This document shows, piece by piece, positions 6,901 through 15,154 of a stretch of DNA of 25,936 bases. The stretch lies in assembly GCA_020629335.1 (NCBI GenBank), contig JAHDDN010000018.1:1-25936 (forward strand), read 5' to 3'. The translations under genes and the position numbers were made by a program. The DNA comes from Chitinophagales bacterium. GTDB lineage: Bacteria; Bacteroidota; Bacteroidia; Chitinophagales; UBA2359. Below the pieces are notes generated by a model. That model was given only the letters and a program-made list of their open reading frames with translations. It searched no databases and was not told the DNA's origin. Within the stretch, counting starts at the first letter, position 1. Each line of letters starts with the position of its first letter.

Positions 6901-7695
6901 CTAGTCATCTTCTCCTGGAGCAGGATCACCTTCAGCACCTATATAAGATACTTCACACTCATCAGTTACACGGAAAGTCCACATACGTCTGAATTCGCAA
7001 TCGTTTTGACATTCTCCTACCTCATCTTCATCTGTAGCATCATCAAAACCAATACTGAATGTTAAATCTAAATAATCAAAGTAATCAATAGCTGTAATAT
7101 TATTACCATCAATATTACCCGTCTGTGCAAAAGCACCATTAACACCATCAACCCCTTCAAACTCCGTCGCTAAACCACTCATGTTTAATGGCTCCTCTGA
7201 AGTTAAGAAAGCTAATGTACCAATTGGTAATTCTGATACCTCTACTTCTAAATTCCAGTAAGACATCAACTGATCAATATCATTATTACCAGTAAAACGC
7301 TCACCGTCTAACCATTCTTTCACCCAAACAGCTGCCGTATCAATTTCTAAAGTTAATTTGTATAACTCTTCGTTTTCATTAGCGTGAATATCATAAAACT
7401 CAACGACAGAATCTCTGGCAGCAAATTCTGAATCATGGACTGCTGCTAATGCGCCTAACATACGATCTACGACACCAGGAATAATAGAAGGACTACTTGC
7501 TGTAGGGCCACTTAATTGAAGTTGTAAAGCTAGACGCTCAGCATCTAAACTAAAATGATTCTTAGCACTATTAGATGGATCACAAGAGTTTTGTAATGCA
7601 CCTGAATTATCATCATCATCATTGTCAGACTCACAGGCTGTAAATAAGCCAAGTCCCATGCTTAATAATAGAAATAAACTGAATAGTTTTTTCAT
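6901..7695 (-). CDS. Hypothetical surface lipoprotein
   Basis: A 264-residue protein with a type II signal peptide: KK at residues 2-3, a hydrophobic stretch to residue 19 and the lipobox FTAC with Cys21. The next residues, ESDNDDDDNSG, are strongly acidic, like the lipoprotein export signal that directs Bacteroidota lipoproteins to the cell surface. The mature part is acidic, has no recognised domain, and carries Cys pairs near the C-terminus (GECQNDCEFRRMW, DECEVSY) that may form disulfides. The gene is monocistronic with a terminator directly downstream and an R3 repeat starting 21 bp upstream of the start codon. Function unknown. Confidence 0.85.
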   Translation of the reverse strand: MKKLFSLFLLLSMGLGLFTACESDNDDDDNSGALQNSCDPSNSAKNHFSLDAERLALQLQLSGPTASSPSIIPGVVDRMLGALAAVHDSEFAARDSVVEFYDIHANENEELYKLTLEIDTAAVWVKEWLDGERFTGNNDIDQLMSYWNLEVEVSELPIGTLAFLTSEEPLNMSGLATEFEGVDGVNGAFAQTGNIDGNNITAIDYFDYLDLTFSIGFDDATDEDEVGECQNDCEFRRMWTFRVTDECEVSYIGAEGDPAPGEDD

Positions 7696-7715
7696 CTGAT
7701 TTGTTCAATTTTATT

Positions 7716-7760
7716 AAGTACCTGAATAAAAATGATTGTTATTTATTGTTTAGGTACCTT
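7716..7760 (+). repeat. R3 inverted repeat, copy 1 (short form)
   Basis: AAGTACCTGAATAAAAATGATT is followed directly by a partly complementary right arm ending GTTTAGGTACCTT. This copy has no internal insert. It lies just upstream of the lipoprotein start, within the likely promoter or leader. Confidence 0.6.
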
Positions 7761-7798
7761 AAGTTTACGAAATAAAAAGGGAATATTAAGGAGGAGAA

Positions 7799-7901
7799 AG
7801 ATGGTAAGAGTATCGATAGAAATTTTTTTGTTTGAAATCTGATTGTACTAATCAATTTCAAACAAAATTGAAAAAATCCCTATAGGTTATCTTACCATCT
7901 A
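7799..7901. repeat. Nested palindrome, about 103 bp
   Basis: An 11-bp perfect outer arm (AGATGGTAAGA / TCTTACCATCT) encloses CGATAG/CTATAG, then TTTTGTTTGAAAT / ATTTCAAACAAAA, and a GATT-GTACT-AATC centre. It shares no sequence with R1-R3 that I can see. The rest of the gap to 8175 is AT-rich and shows nothing recognisable. Confidence 0.65.
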
Positions 7902-8175
7902 AATCACCTTAAAATAACATAGATTAAATGTTGTGTAGAGATGATAATTCATTTCTACACTATTATATTTATATTGAATATTTTGACTTATTAGTCTTGT
8001 AGGTTGAGATAAAGGACTGTAGTAATATAAAAAGAAGGCTTGCTGAGTTTTAAAGAGGTAGTGTTATTTATAAGAAAGAACGAATTTCCTCTTTATGAAG
8101 TCTGTAATAAGACGACATTAGTACCATTTAAGTCACAAGAAACGACAATTATCTTAATATAAGGATATTAATAAG

Positions 8176-9324
8176 CTAGGATAAGCGCCCCTTATAATCC
8201 TCATAATCAAACTGTTTGACTAATTTAAAATCCTTATTTTTTTTGAGTATGCCGATTGATGGAAGATTGATTCCATTAAAGGTAGTGGTCTTTACCATGG
8301 TATAATGAATCATATCTTCAAAAATCAATTGATCGCCAATCTGAAGGGGCTGCTCGAAGGAGTAATCTCCTAAGTAATCGCCTGCTAAACAACTCATCCC
8401 TCCCATGCGGTAAGTTGCTTTTCCATCTTGAGCATCTGTGGCAAAACGGATGTCAGGTTTATAAGGCATCTCTAAGCAATCAGGCATATGGGCCGTAAAA
8501 GAAGTATCTAAAATAGCGACTTTGACTCCTTCACTATCTACAATATCCAATATGGTACATAATAAGAATCCCGTTTGCCAAGCGATGGCACTTCCTGGCT
8601 CCATGATGATTTTTAAATGATAGCGTTCCTTCAAACTTTTTAGTATTCGGATGAGCTTTTCTATGTCATATCCTTTTTTAGTCATTAGGTGTCCACCCCC
8701 CAAATTGAGCCATTTAGCCTGCCTTAGTAAATGCCCAGCTTTTTTCTCTACTACAGCTAAAGTGCGCTCTAAGGAATCTTGATCATTTTCGCATAAATTA
8801 TGAATGTGGAGGCCATCGATGCCTTGGGGTAAATTAGTCCCTATATCTTTTGCTCTAATACCTAATCGGGAACCAACAGCACAAGGATTATAAATCTCCG
8901 TTTCTACTTCTGAATATTCTGGATTTAATCGGAGGGCACAAGATATTGGCTCAGGATATTGACTAATACGATCTTTATATAATTCCCATTGCTGAAGTGA
9001 GTTGAAGGTGATGTGAGAACTGTACTTCATGAGGTCGTCCCATTCCTTAGGGGCGTAAGCAGGGGCACAAAGATGTGCCTTGCTCCCCATCTCCTCAAAA
9101 CACAAACGGGCTTCATGCAGAGAACTAGCGGTAGCCCCTTTTAGGTATTGCTTTAATAATGGAAAGGTACTCCACATAGCAAAGCCTTTCAATGCACAAA
9201 TTATATCAACTCCTGCGCTTTGCTGCACATATTGAAGTAGTTGTAGATTCTTCAATAATAATTCTTCTTCTAAGACATAGCAGGGGGAGGGAATAGATGG
9301 GAATGAGGTTTTCATCTTAGCCAT
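8176..9324 (-). CDS. nspC: Carboxynorspermidine/carboxyspermidine decarboxylase
   Basis: A 382-residue PLP-dependent, alanine-racemase-fold decarboxylase that turns carboxyspermidine or carboxynorspermidine into the free polyamine. The PLP Lys is in IICALKGFAMWSTFPLL; other motifs are ATASSLHEARL, LHIHNLCEND, LNLGGGHLM, the phosphate-binding EPGSAIAWQTGFLL, and the active-site Cys and neighbours in GGMSCLAGDYLGDYSF and LIFEDMIHYTMVKTTTFNG. Length is normal. It is translationally linked to the upstream dehydrogenase: the ATG at 9324 overlaps the dehydrogenase end by 8 bp, while an alternative ATG at 9315 would begin 1 bp after it. Confidence 0.95.
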   Translation of the reverse strand: MAKMKTSFPSIPSPCYVLEEELLLKNLQLLQYVQQSAGVDIICALKGFAMWSTFPLLKQYLKGATASSLHEARLCFEEMGSKAHLCAPAYAPKEWDDLMKYSSHITFNSLQQWELYKDRISQYPEPISCALRLNPEYSEVETEIYNPCAVGSRLGIRAKDIGTNLPQGIDGLHIHNLCENDQDSLERTLAVVEKKAGHLLRQAKWLNLGGGHLMTKKGYDIEKLIRILKSLKERYHLKIIMEPGSAIAWQTGFLLCTILDIVDSEGVKVAILDTSFTAHMPDCLEMPYKPDIRFATDAQDGKATYRMGGMSCLAGDYLGDYSFEQPLQIGDQLIFEDMIHYTMVKTTTFNGINLPSIGILKKNKDFKLVKQFDYEDYKGRLS

Positions 9325-10525
9325 TATTATTGTCTTTGACTAGTTCAACTCCGTGAAGTTCATGCCAAGGAAGGCCATGAATATTCAATTGTTCCATGAA
9401 TGGATCAGGATTGAATTGTTCGACATTGAAAACGCCTTTGTCCATCCATTCTCCTTTTAGCATCAGCATGGCTCCGATCATGGCAGGAACGCCTGTCGTA
9501 TAACCAACAGCCTGTGCGCCTAATTCTTTAAACGCTTGTTCGTGGCTACAGTTATTGTAGATGAAGTAGGTGCGGTTTTCTCCATCCTTGATACCCTTGA
9601 CTTGGCAGCCGATGCAGGTGATACCTGTATAATTTTCTCCTAAGCTAGAAGGGTCAGGTAAGACGGCCTTTAGGAATTGTAGTGGGACAATTTTTTGTCC
9701 TTTGTATTCGACCTCATCTATTCTGGCCATACCGATATTTTGGATGACTCTTAGGTGAGTTAGATATTCTTCGGAGAAGGTCATCCAGAAGCGGCCTCTG
9801 CGTAGACTTGGGAAGTGCTTGCGGAGAGATTCTAATTCTTCATGATAGATAAGGTAGGAGTTTTTAGGGCCGATATTTGGGTAATCGACCATTTGGCTGA
9901 ACTCATGTGGCTCGGTCCATACCCACTCTCCATTATCGAAATATTTTCCTTTTTGTGTAATTTCTCTAATATTGATTTCAGGATTGAAGTTGGTGGCAAA
10001 TGGGTGTCCGTGATCGCCAGCATTACAATCTACAATATCTAAGTAATGCATTTCGTCAAAATGATGCTTGGCAGCATAAGCGGTATAAATACTCGTAACG
10101 CCTGGATCAAAGCCACAGCCTAATAAAGCGAGTATACCTGCCTCCTTGAATTGCTCATGCATGGCCCATTGCTCTGCGTATTTGAATACAGGATCATCAG
10201 GAGATTCGTAATTAGCAGTGTCTAAATAATGAGTCTTGGTTTCTAAGCAGGCCTGCATGATGGCCAAATTCTGATAGGGTAAGGCAACATGTAATACCAA
10301 ATCGGGTTGGAAATGATTGATAAGGGTGACTAAGGCGTTCTTATCAAAGGCATCTATTTGGGCGGTTTTTATTCTTCCTCCGCCAATTTCTTCTGCTATT
10401 TTATCACACTTGGCAATCGTTCGGCTTGCCAGCATGATGTCAGTAAAAATAGCTGGTAATGCAGCACACTTTTTGGTCACGACATTACCGACGCTACCAG
10501 CTCCAATGATGAGCACTTTTCCCAT
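9317..10525 (-). CDS. Carboxynorspermidine/carboxyspermidine dehydrogenase (saccharopine dehydrogenase family)
   Basis: A 402-residue NAD(P)H-dependent reductase. The Rossmann motif VLIIGAGSVGNVV starts at residue 4; ALLGCGFDPGVTSIY and ATNFNPEINIRE are typical of the saccharopine-dehydrogenase-like family, and the last third (TTGVPAMIGAMLML) matches its C-terminal domain. Its place directly before nspC identifies the substrate: it condenses aspartate semialdehyde with a diamine (putrescine or diaminopropane) to the carboxylated polyamine. Together the pair makes spermidine-type polyamines without S-adenosylmethionine decarboxylase. Which diamine is used cannot be read from sequence. Confidence 0.93.
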   Translation of the reverse strand: MGKVLIIGAGSVGNVVTKKCAALPAIFTDIMLASRTIAKCDKIAEEIGGGRIKTAQIDAFDKNALVTLINHFQPDLVLHVALPYQNLAIMQACLETKTHYLDTANYESPDDPVFKYAEQWAMHEQFKEAGILALLGCGFDPGVTSIYTAYAAKHHFDEMHYLDIVDCNAGDHGHPFATNFNPEINIREITQKGKYFDNGEWVWTEPHEFSQMVDYPNIGPKNSYLIYHEELESLRKHFPSLRRGRFWMTFSEEYLTHLRVIQNIGMARIDEVEYKGQKIVPLQFLKAVLPDPSSLGENYTGITCIGCQVKGIKDGENRTYFIYNNCSHEQAFKELGAQAVGYTTGVPAMIGAMLMLKGEWMDKGVFNVEQFNPDPFMEQLNIHGLPWHELHGVELVKDNNNG

Positions 10526-10563
10526 GATTCTTATGATTTATTGGTTGCAAAAAAAAAACTGCG

Positions 10564-10594
10564 CAAATATAGTTAAAGTGTTTTTTTGGTGCAA
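10564..10594 (-). promoter_or_regulatory. Promoter of the polyamine operon
   Basis: On the minus strand TTG (10594-10592) and TATATTTG (10571-10564) are 20 bp apart, matching the Bacteroidota consensus TTTG/TAnnTTTG with a perfect -7 box. Transcription would start near 10557, about 30 bases before the ATG at 10525. Confidence 0.65.
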
Positions 10595-10700
10595 TATCTT
10601 TCACTTCAAATGTGAATGTTATTTTTTTTATCATCAGTAATTAATATTTTTGTGCTTTTGGGAGTCATAGATAGATGTGTGTACCTTATTGGTAGACCAA

Positions 10701-10922
10701 TGCGCAAGGGATGGAAGCGGTACTCAGCGTGATGAGGTAGCTTACGGAACTTAGGCAGACGTAGGCTGGCCACGTAGTGGCAGACAAGTATGCCTTAGTG
10801 GAGTAGCTGCCGAATAGCTGAGTAAGAGCGTACAGCCCGACCCCATTTTATTTTTTCATCGGAGGGCGCACACATAGGTGCGCCCCTATGGGCCGATGAA
10901 AAAATAAAATGGGGATGCGCCC
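10701..10922 (-). repeat. R1 structured repeat, copy B
   Basis: A 222-bp element in reverse orientation. Closing helix: GCGCA 10702-10706 with TGCGC 10916-10920. Hairpin with 22-bp perfect arms at 10841-10862 and 10893-10914, and the nested ACACATAGGT loop at 10870-10879 closed by GGGCGCAC/GTGCGCCC. The domain helix is TACTCAGC 10721-10728 with GCTGAGTA 10817-10824, both sides different from copy A. Third helix: AGGCA 10753-10757 with TGCCT 10791-10795. Apical hairpin: GCCAC-GTA-GTGGC. Its left end runs to within 22 bp of the next gene's start. Confidence 0.9.
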
Positions 10923-10944
10923 AAATAATAATAAATCAAGCAAT

Positions 10945-11562
10945 ATGAATTTTATTAGAACAATTTTATTATCGTGTTTTTTGTTGGCTATGGGGACTTT
11001 GGCTTATGGTCAGGCGGGTTCTATGGAGCAATATTTTCAGGATGGTTTGCAAGTGGCGAGTGAGGGGAATATGGAATTGGCGGTGACGCTTTTTAGTAAG
11101 GCGATTGCGATTCAGCCACATGAGACTTTGTATTTTAATCGGGGAACTTGTAAGTTGCGATTGGAGGATTATTTTGGGGCGATACAGGATTTTAATAATG
11201 CGATAGATTTGAATCCAGAAGATTCGGGTTTTTTCTTGAATCGTGGGAATGCGAAGCATAAGGTAGAGGATTATCGTGGTGCGGTGCTGGATTTTAATCA
11301 GGCGGTGCGATTGAATGAGCGAAATTATAAGGCGTATTTTTCGAGGGGGCAGAGTAAAAATGAGGTTGGGGATAAGAAGGCGGCGATGCGTGATTTTGAT
11401 AAATCGATAGAGATTAATCCTAAGTATGATAAGGCTTATTTGTTTAGAGGCATTTTGAAGAACGAGCAGAATGACTCGGAGGGGGCATGTGCGGATTGGC
11501 AAAAGGCAGGTGAACTGGGTGATTTGCAGGGTTTTGAGATGATTAAGATTTATTGTGATTAG
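10945..11562 (+). CDS. Secreted/periplasmic TPR protein
   Basis: A 205-residue protein. The signal peptide is MNFIRTILLSCFLLAMGTLA with a likely cleavage after AYG or AYGQ. It carries four or so tetratricopeptide repeats of about 34 residues: AVTLFSKAIAIQPHETLYFN, AIQDFNNAIDLNPEDSGFFL, AVLDFNQAVRLNERNYKAYF, AMRDFDKSIEINPKYDKAYL, then a final half-repeat (ACADWQKAGELGD). TPRs scaffold protein contacts; the partner is unknown. The reading frame extends back to ATGs at 10909 and 10915, but these lie in R1 copy B, and only the ATG at 10945 starts a proper signal peptide. Confidence 0.85.
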   Translation: MNFIRTILLSCFLLAMGTLAYGQAGSMEQYFQDGLQVASEGNMELAVTLFSKAIAIQPHETLYFNRGTCKLRLEDYFGAIQDFNNAIDLNPEDSGFFLNRGNAKHKVEDYRGAVLDFNQAVRLNERNYKAYFSRGQSKNEVGDKKAAMRDFDKSIEINPKYDKAYLFRGILKNEQNDSEGACADWQKAGELGDLQGFEMIKIYCD

Positions 11563-11581
11563 GTAAGAGAATATAAAAAGT

Positions 11582-11616
11582 AAGGGGCTATCCAATTGTT
11601 TGGATGGCCCCTTTTT
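11582..11616. terminator. Bidirectional terminator
   Basis: AAGGGGC-T-ATCCA pairs with TGGAT-G-GCCCCTT (one T-G wobble) around an ATTGTT loop, then a T-run; A-rich sequence lies on the other side. It sits between the convergent TPR gene and the 985-residue secreted protein gene. Confidence 0.85.
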
Positions 11617-11627
11617 ATATCAACTAT

Positions 11628-14585
11628 CTAATGAATTTTGATTACTTTTTGGATGTGTTGTTGGGTTTTGGTTTGGATGTGGATGTAGTAGGCACCTGGG
11701 CTTAGTGTTGATGTGTCTAAGTGGTATTGATTTGTTGCTGGTACATCTTGTGTTATTTGTGTTTTTCCGTTTAGGTCGATGACTTTGATGGATTGAATGT
11801 TTTGTTGTGTTAATTGAATAGTGCAGTGGTCTTTGATTGGGTTTGGATAGATGCTGATTCCTTGATTGTTGAGATTGTTGATTCCTACACTATCGCATAG
11901 ATCGCCTATACCGTCTTGATCTTCGTCTAATTGATTTTCATTAGCGGTTTCTGGGCAGTTGTCGCAGGCGTCTGGGATGGTGTCTTGATCGGTGTCAGTG
12001 TTGTTATCTCCTTCGCATTGATCGCAGTCGTCTGGAATGCCGTCATCATCTGAATCTATTAGGTCGTCATATCCTTCGCAAAGGTCGCATTCGTTTGGGA
12101 TGCTGTCATTGTCATCATCTTGGGTGTCATCTCCGTTATAGCATATGTCATTATAATTAGAGATACCATCGTCATCGAAATCGGGAAACCAGATTTCATT
12201 ATAGGTTTGATTAGTGATGATGGGGGCATTGTAATCGAAATAGATGAGCGCTTTATTATTGATGATGCTTCCTACGGGATTATTTGCTTGTTGTTGTATT
12301 TTGAATTCTACAAAGCCGTGGCTTTCTGGTTCGTTGCTTGTACTATCGAGTAGTCCTATATCGTGGAAAGTCCATTCGAGTACGTTATAATCCGCTACTC
12401 TGAAGTCGTAATCGTGGCTGGCTGCGTATAGTTGAATGGTGCTGATGTCTAGGTAATTGGTGTCTATGGTATCAACAATGATGACTGTGTGTGCAGTGTC
12501 ATTGCCTGTATTTTGGAAGCGAATTTTATAGCTTAATTCATCTTCTGCACTGATGTAGTGATTTTCTCCGAATCCTTGTGGGCTGACGGATTTATCGTTA
12601 GGATCAAAGCTGTTGAGGCATGGTAAGCAATATTCTTCGTAAGCTGGATTTTCGTCTCCATCTGCTAATGAGTTAGCAAACAGTAAGCTAAATATTTCCA
12701 AGTTACAATTTTCTACAATTGCTTCTACGAATTCGGACATTGGGTTATTGGGTGTTTGGTCAACTACTACATTATAGGTAGTACCATCTTTGGGAAAGTA
12801 TAATTCTTGGGTTTCACCACTTTCTAATTCGATCCCTTCTATGGCTCCTAATATTTGATCTTCATAGACTCTATAATAGCTTTGAGTAGCCATGTCATCG
12901 CCTTGGTTTTCGATTAGGAAAATGACCGAATCGTCATCACAAGTACCGATTATTTCAAGGTCAGAGCCGTCCCATCCGTCGTCTTCTTCGCAGCTTTCAT
13001 TAGGGAATATGGTGGCATTGACACAGGCTGTACTATTGATGATGGTTTCGCAAGATAGGGAGTCGGCAATGGTGAATGTATCGCAAGTTCCGAAATCGAT
13101 ATCTCCCAATTGGATCGTTAGTAGTCCATCTTCTTCTTCGTATTCTAAGGAGCCAGCATATGGGATGATGTTTTCGGGGAATTGAAGTTCTACGTAAGCA
13201 TCTTCGGCAACTTGAGTGCCGTAATTACAGTATTCTATGACATAGGTGTTGGATTCGCAGATTCGTAAAAAGGTGGTTGAAATACCAACAGAAAGTGCTG
13301 GACATTCTAGTACGATTGTATTGGCAAAATTGGTGTCTGTTATTTGTTCGCCCACTTCAGCATTGATGATGAGTGGGTTGGTACAGCTTGATTCCCAGTA
13401 GTCAATTGGCGTTTCGTATTGTAGGGTATGTTCGCCTTCGTTTATACCGAATGAGTAGAATCCGTTTTCGTCAGTGATGGCGATTTGGATGGAATCATCT
13501 AGGTAAACTTTGGCATTGGGTAGCGTTATTTCATTGGCGTCAAAAATGCAGTTGTTGTTTTCGTCATAGTAGGCGAATCCGCTTACTACTGCGTCTGTTA
13601 GACAACTTGTATCAAGGTTATTAATATCTAAGAGTGGGCAGAAATTGAAAGGTGGAATGATTTCAATTAGGTCGTTAGGGCAAAAGCTTAATGTTTGTAA
13701 ATTGGGGAGGTTGAAGTTGGGCAAATAGCCTGTGAGCTGGTTATTTTCAATTTCAAGGGTTTCTAATAAAGTGAGTGCTTCCAAATTGGGGATTAGCCCA
13801 GAAAGCATATTATCATGTACTTTTAGTAATAATAGATTGGGTATATTATCGAAGTTAGGAATGTCTCCTGATAATAGGTTTTCTTGTAGGTAAATATTTT
13901 CTAAGTTTGGCAGGTTATCAAAGTTAGGGATGCTTCCTGATAGAGCGTTTTCAGAGAGCCAGAGGGTTAAAAGGCTAGGTAGATTATAGTTGGGTAGTTC
14001 GCCGATGATTTGATTTCCCCATGCGCCGAAAAATTCGATGCTGCTGAGGTTTTCTAATTCGGGAAGGGTACCTGTAAGGTTATTAGAGCTAATGGATAAC
14101 CAAGTTAGATTGGGTAGATTATAGTTAGGGATGCTGCTAGATAATTCATTATGGCTGAAATCTAAGTATTCTAGGTTAGGGGTATTTTCGAAGGTGGGAA
14201 GATCGCCTGTTAGGCTGTTGCCCCAAAGATCGAATATTACTAAATTCGTTAGGTTGTCAAAGCTTGGGCATGGGCCTTGGATATTATTGAGTTTTAGGGT
14301 GAGGTTTTCAAGTGTTGGGATGTCTATTTCGCTAATTTCGCCGACTAGGTTGTTTTCTGCTAGGTCGATCTCCAGGACGTTGCAGTTATCATTGGATAGG
14401 GTGATACCGTACCAGTTGGAGATAGGGTCGATTAGCCATCCTGTATTATCGAACCAGTTATCTCCGTTGGTACTATTGTATAGTTCGACTAGTGCTGTAG
14501 AGTCTGATTCTGTGACGACTGTACATTGGGTAAATGCTGTTTGGCTTATAATGAGTAGTATGCTTAGTAAGATTATATTTTTCAT
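11628..14585 (-). CDS. T9SS-secreted leucine-rich-repeat / TSP3 protein
   Basis: A 985-residue extracellular protein. A signal peptide (residues 1-20, TAFTQ) is followed by a short cap (ALVELYNSTNGDNWFDNTGW) and about 11 leucine-rich repeats at about 67-315 with an irregular SGSIPNFDNLPNLENIYLQ-type unit. Next come a Cna-B/SdrD-B-like domain (about 333-392, SGFAYYDENNNCIFDANE), DUF11-like domains (about 430-520 and 700-790, including RFQNTGNDTAHTVIIVDTID), a thrombospondin type-3 Ca-binding region with repeated DxDxDxxxD and CDxCxG units (about 795-895), and a type A T9SS sorting domain (from ISIYPNPIKDHCTIQL to IQKVIKIH). The protein is likely cleaved and anchored at the surface; LRRs suggest adhesion or binding, but the ligand is unknown. 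Confidence 0.9.
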   Translation of the reverse strand: MKNIILLSILLIISQTAFTQCTVVTESDSTALVELYNSTNGDNWFDNTGWLIDPISNWYGITLSNDNCNVLEIDLAENNLVGEISEIDIPTLENLTLKLNNIQGPCPSFDNLTNLVIFDLWGNSLTGDLPTFENTPNLEYLDFSHNELSSSIPNYNLPNLTWLSISSNNLTGTLPELENLSSIEFFGAWGNQIIGELPNYNLPSLLTLWLSENALSGSIPNFDNLPNLENIYLQENLLSGDIPNFDNIPNLLLLKVHDNMLSGLIPNLEALTLLETLEIENNQLTGYLPNFNLPNLQTLSFCPNDLIEIIPPFNFCPLLDINNLDTSCLTDAVVSGFAYYDENNNCIFDANEITLPNAKVYLDDSIQIAITDENGFYSFGINEGEHTLQYETPIDYWESSCTNPLIINAEVGEQITDTNFANTIVLECPALSVGISTTFLRICESNTYVIEYCNYGTQVAEDAYVELQFPENIIPYAGSLEYEEEDGLLTIQLGDIDFGTCDTFTIADSLSCETIINSTACVNATIFPNESCEEDDGWDGSDLEIIGTCDDDSVIFLIENQGDDMATQSYYRVYEDQILGAIEGIELESGETQELYFPKDGTTYNVVVDQTPNNPMSEFVEAIVENCNLEIFSLLFANSLADGDENPAYEEYCLPCLNSFDPNDKSVSPQGFGENHYISAEDELSYKIRFQNTGNDTAHTVIIVDTIDTNYLDISTIQLYAASHDYDFRVADYNVLEWTFHDIGLLDSTSNEPESHGFVEFKIQQQANNPVGSIINNKALIYFDYNAPIITNQTYNEIWFPDFDDDGISNYNDICYNGDDTQDDDNDSIPNECDLCEGYDDLIDSDDDGIPDDCDQCEGDNNTDTDQDTIPDACDNCPETANENQLDEDQDGIGDLCDSVGINNLNNQGISIYPNPIKDHCTIQLTQQNIQSIKVIDLNGKTQITQDVPATNQYHLDTSTLSPGAYYIHIQTKTQQHIQKVIKIH

Positions 14586-14617
14586 GGCTTTCTGTATTGA
14601 GTCTGAGTATTAAGTAT

Positions 14618-14780
14618 CTAAGGAACGTTTAAAAAATAATTTCCACATTTAGCAGCTAATCTTTTGTACCAATACTTCGTTGAAAAGCCTTGCCGATGCG
14701 CTGCATCGCCTGCATTTTTCGCCTTGTCTTGATACAAAATATTTAGCTGCAAATACCAATCTTATTTTTTAAACGTCCCT
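14618..14780 (+). repeat. R2 palindromic repeat, copy 2
   Basis: The core TACTTCGTTGAAAAGCCTTG, stem CGATG-CGCTG-CATCG, then GCATTTTTCGCCTTGT. It is enclosed by two nested inverted arms: GCAGCTAA.CTTTTGTA with TACAAAATATTTAGCTGC, and outside them AACGTTTAAAAAATAA with TTATTTTTTAAACGT. It lies upstream of the 985-residue protein gene. Its left 91 bp reappear at 24785-24875 with three differences. Confidence 0.8.
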
Positions 14781-14934
14781 AAACATAAATAATCATCACT
14801 TTTGATAGCTTAATTTCAAGCTGCCCTGCGTTATTTTTTTTAGTAATAAGTTACTATTCCGTCAAAAAAAGTGCCTTGTTCAGCATGAAATTAAGCTTAT
14901 CAGAGAAGTGTCGATTATTTTCATTCAGGTACTT
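14772..14934 (+). repeat. R3 inverted repeat, copy 2, enclosing R2 copy 3
   Basis: The outer arms are the R3 ends: AACGTCCCTAAACAT..AATAATC on the left and GATTATTTTCATTCAGGTACTT on the right. Inside lies a perfect AGCTTAATTTCA / TGAAATTAAGCT arm, and inside that an R2-like core (CCTGCGTTATTTTTTTTAG ... AAAAAAAGTGCCTTGTT) with a GTAATAAGTTAC centre. This is a three-level nested palindrome. Its left end overlaps the right arm of the preceding R2 copy by a few bases. Confidence 0.7.
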
Positions 14935-15154
14935 GTTTTCTTTCGATAGTTCAAATATCATACTTACTGATTTGTTGTGCAAAAACCGAATATGTTATTT
15001 TTTAGGTATTTTTTTGTTTGTTGTATTGTTTTTTTTGTTTAGGTTTTGATTTAAGGAATTGATTTTTAGTTTGTTATTTGTTTTTATTTATTTTATGTGA
15101 TTTAAGTGAAAAAGTTAGAGATATAAGTGTTATTTTTCGGTCTTAGTACGTTTT

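Noticed and set aside
10969..11595. A long minus-strand frame opposite the TPR gene
   Set aside because: It is a shadow: rich in Ile, Leu, Arg and Thr from antisense reading of a G/T-rich gene, with no domain.
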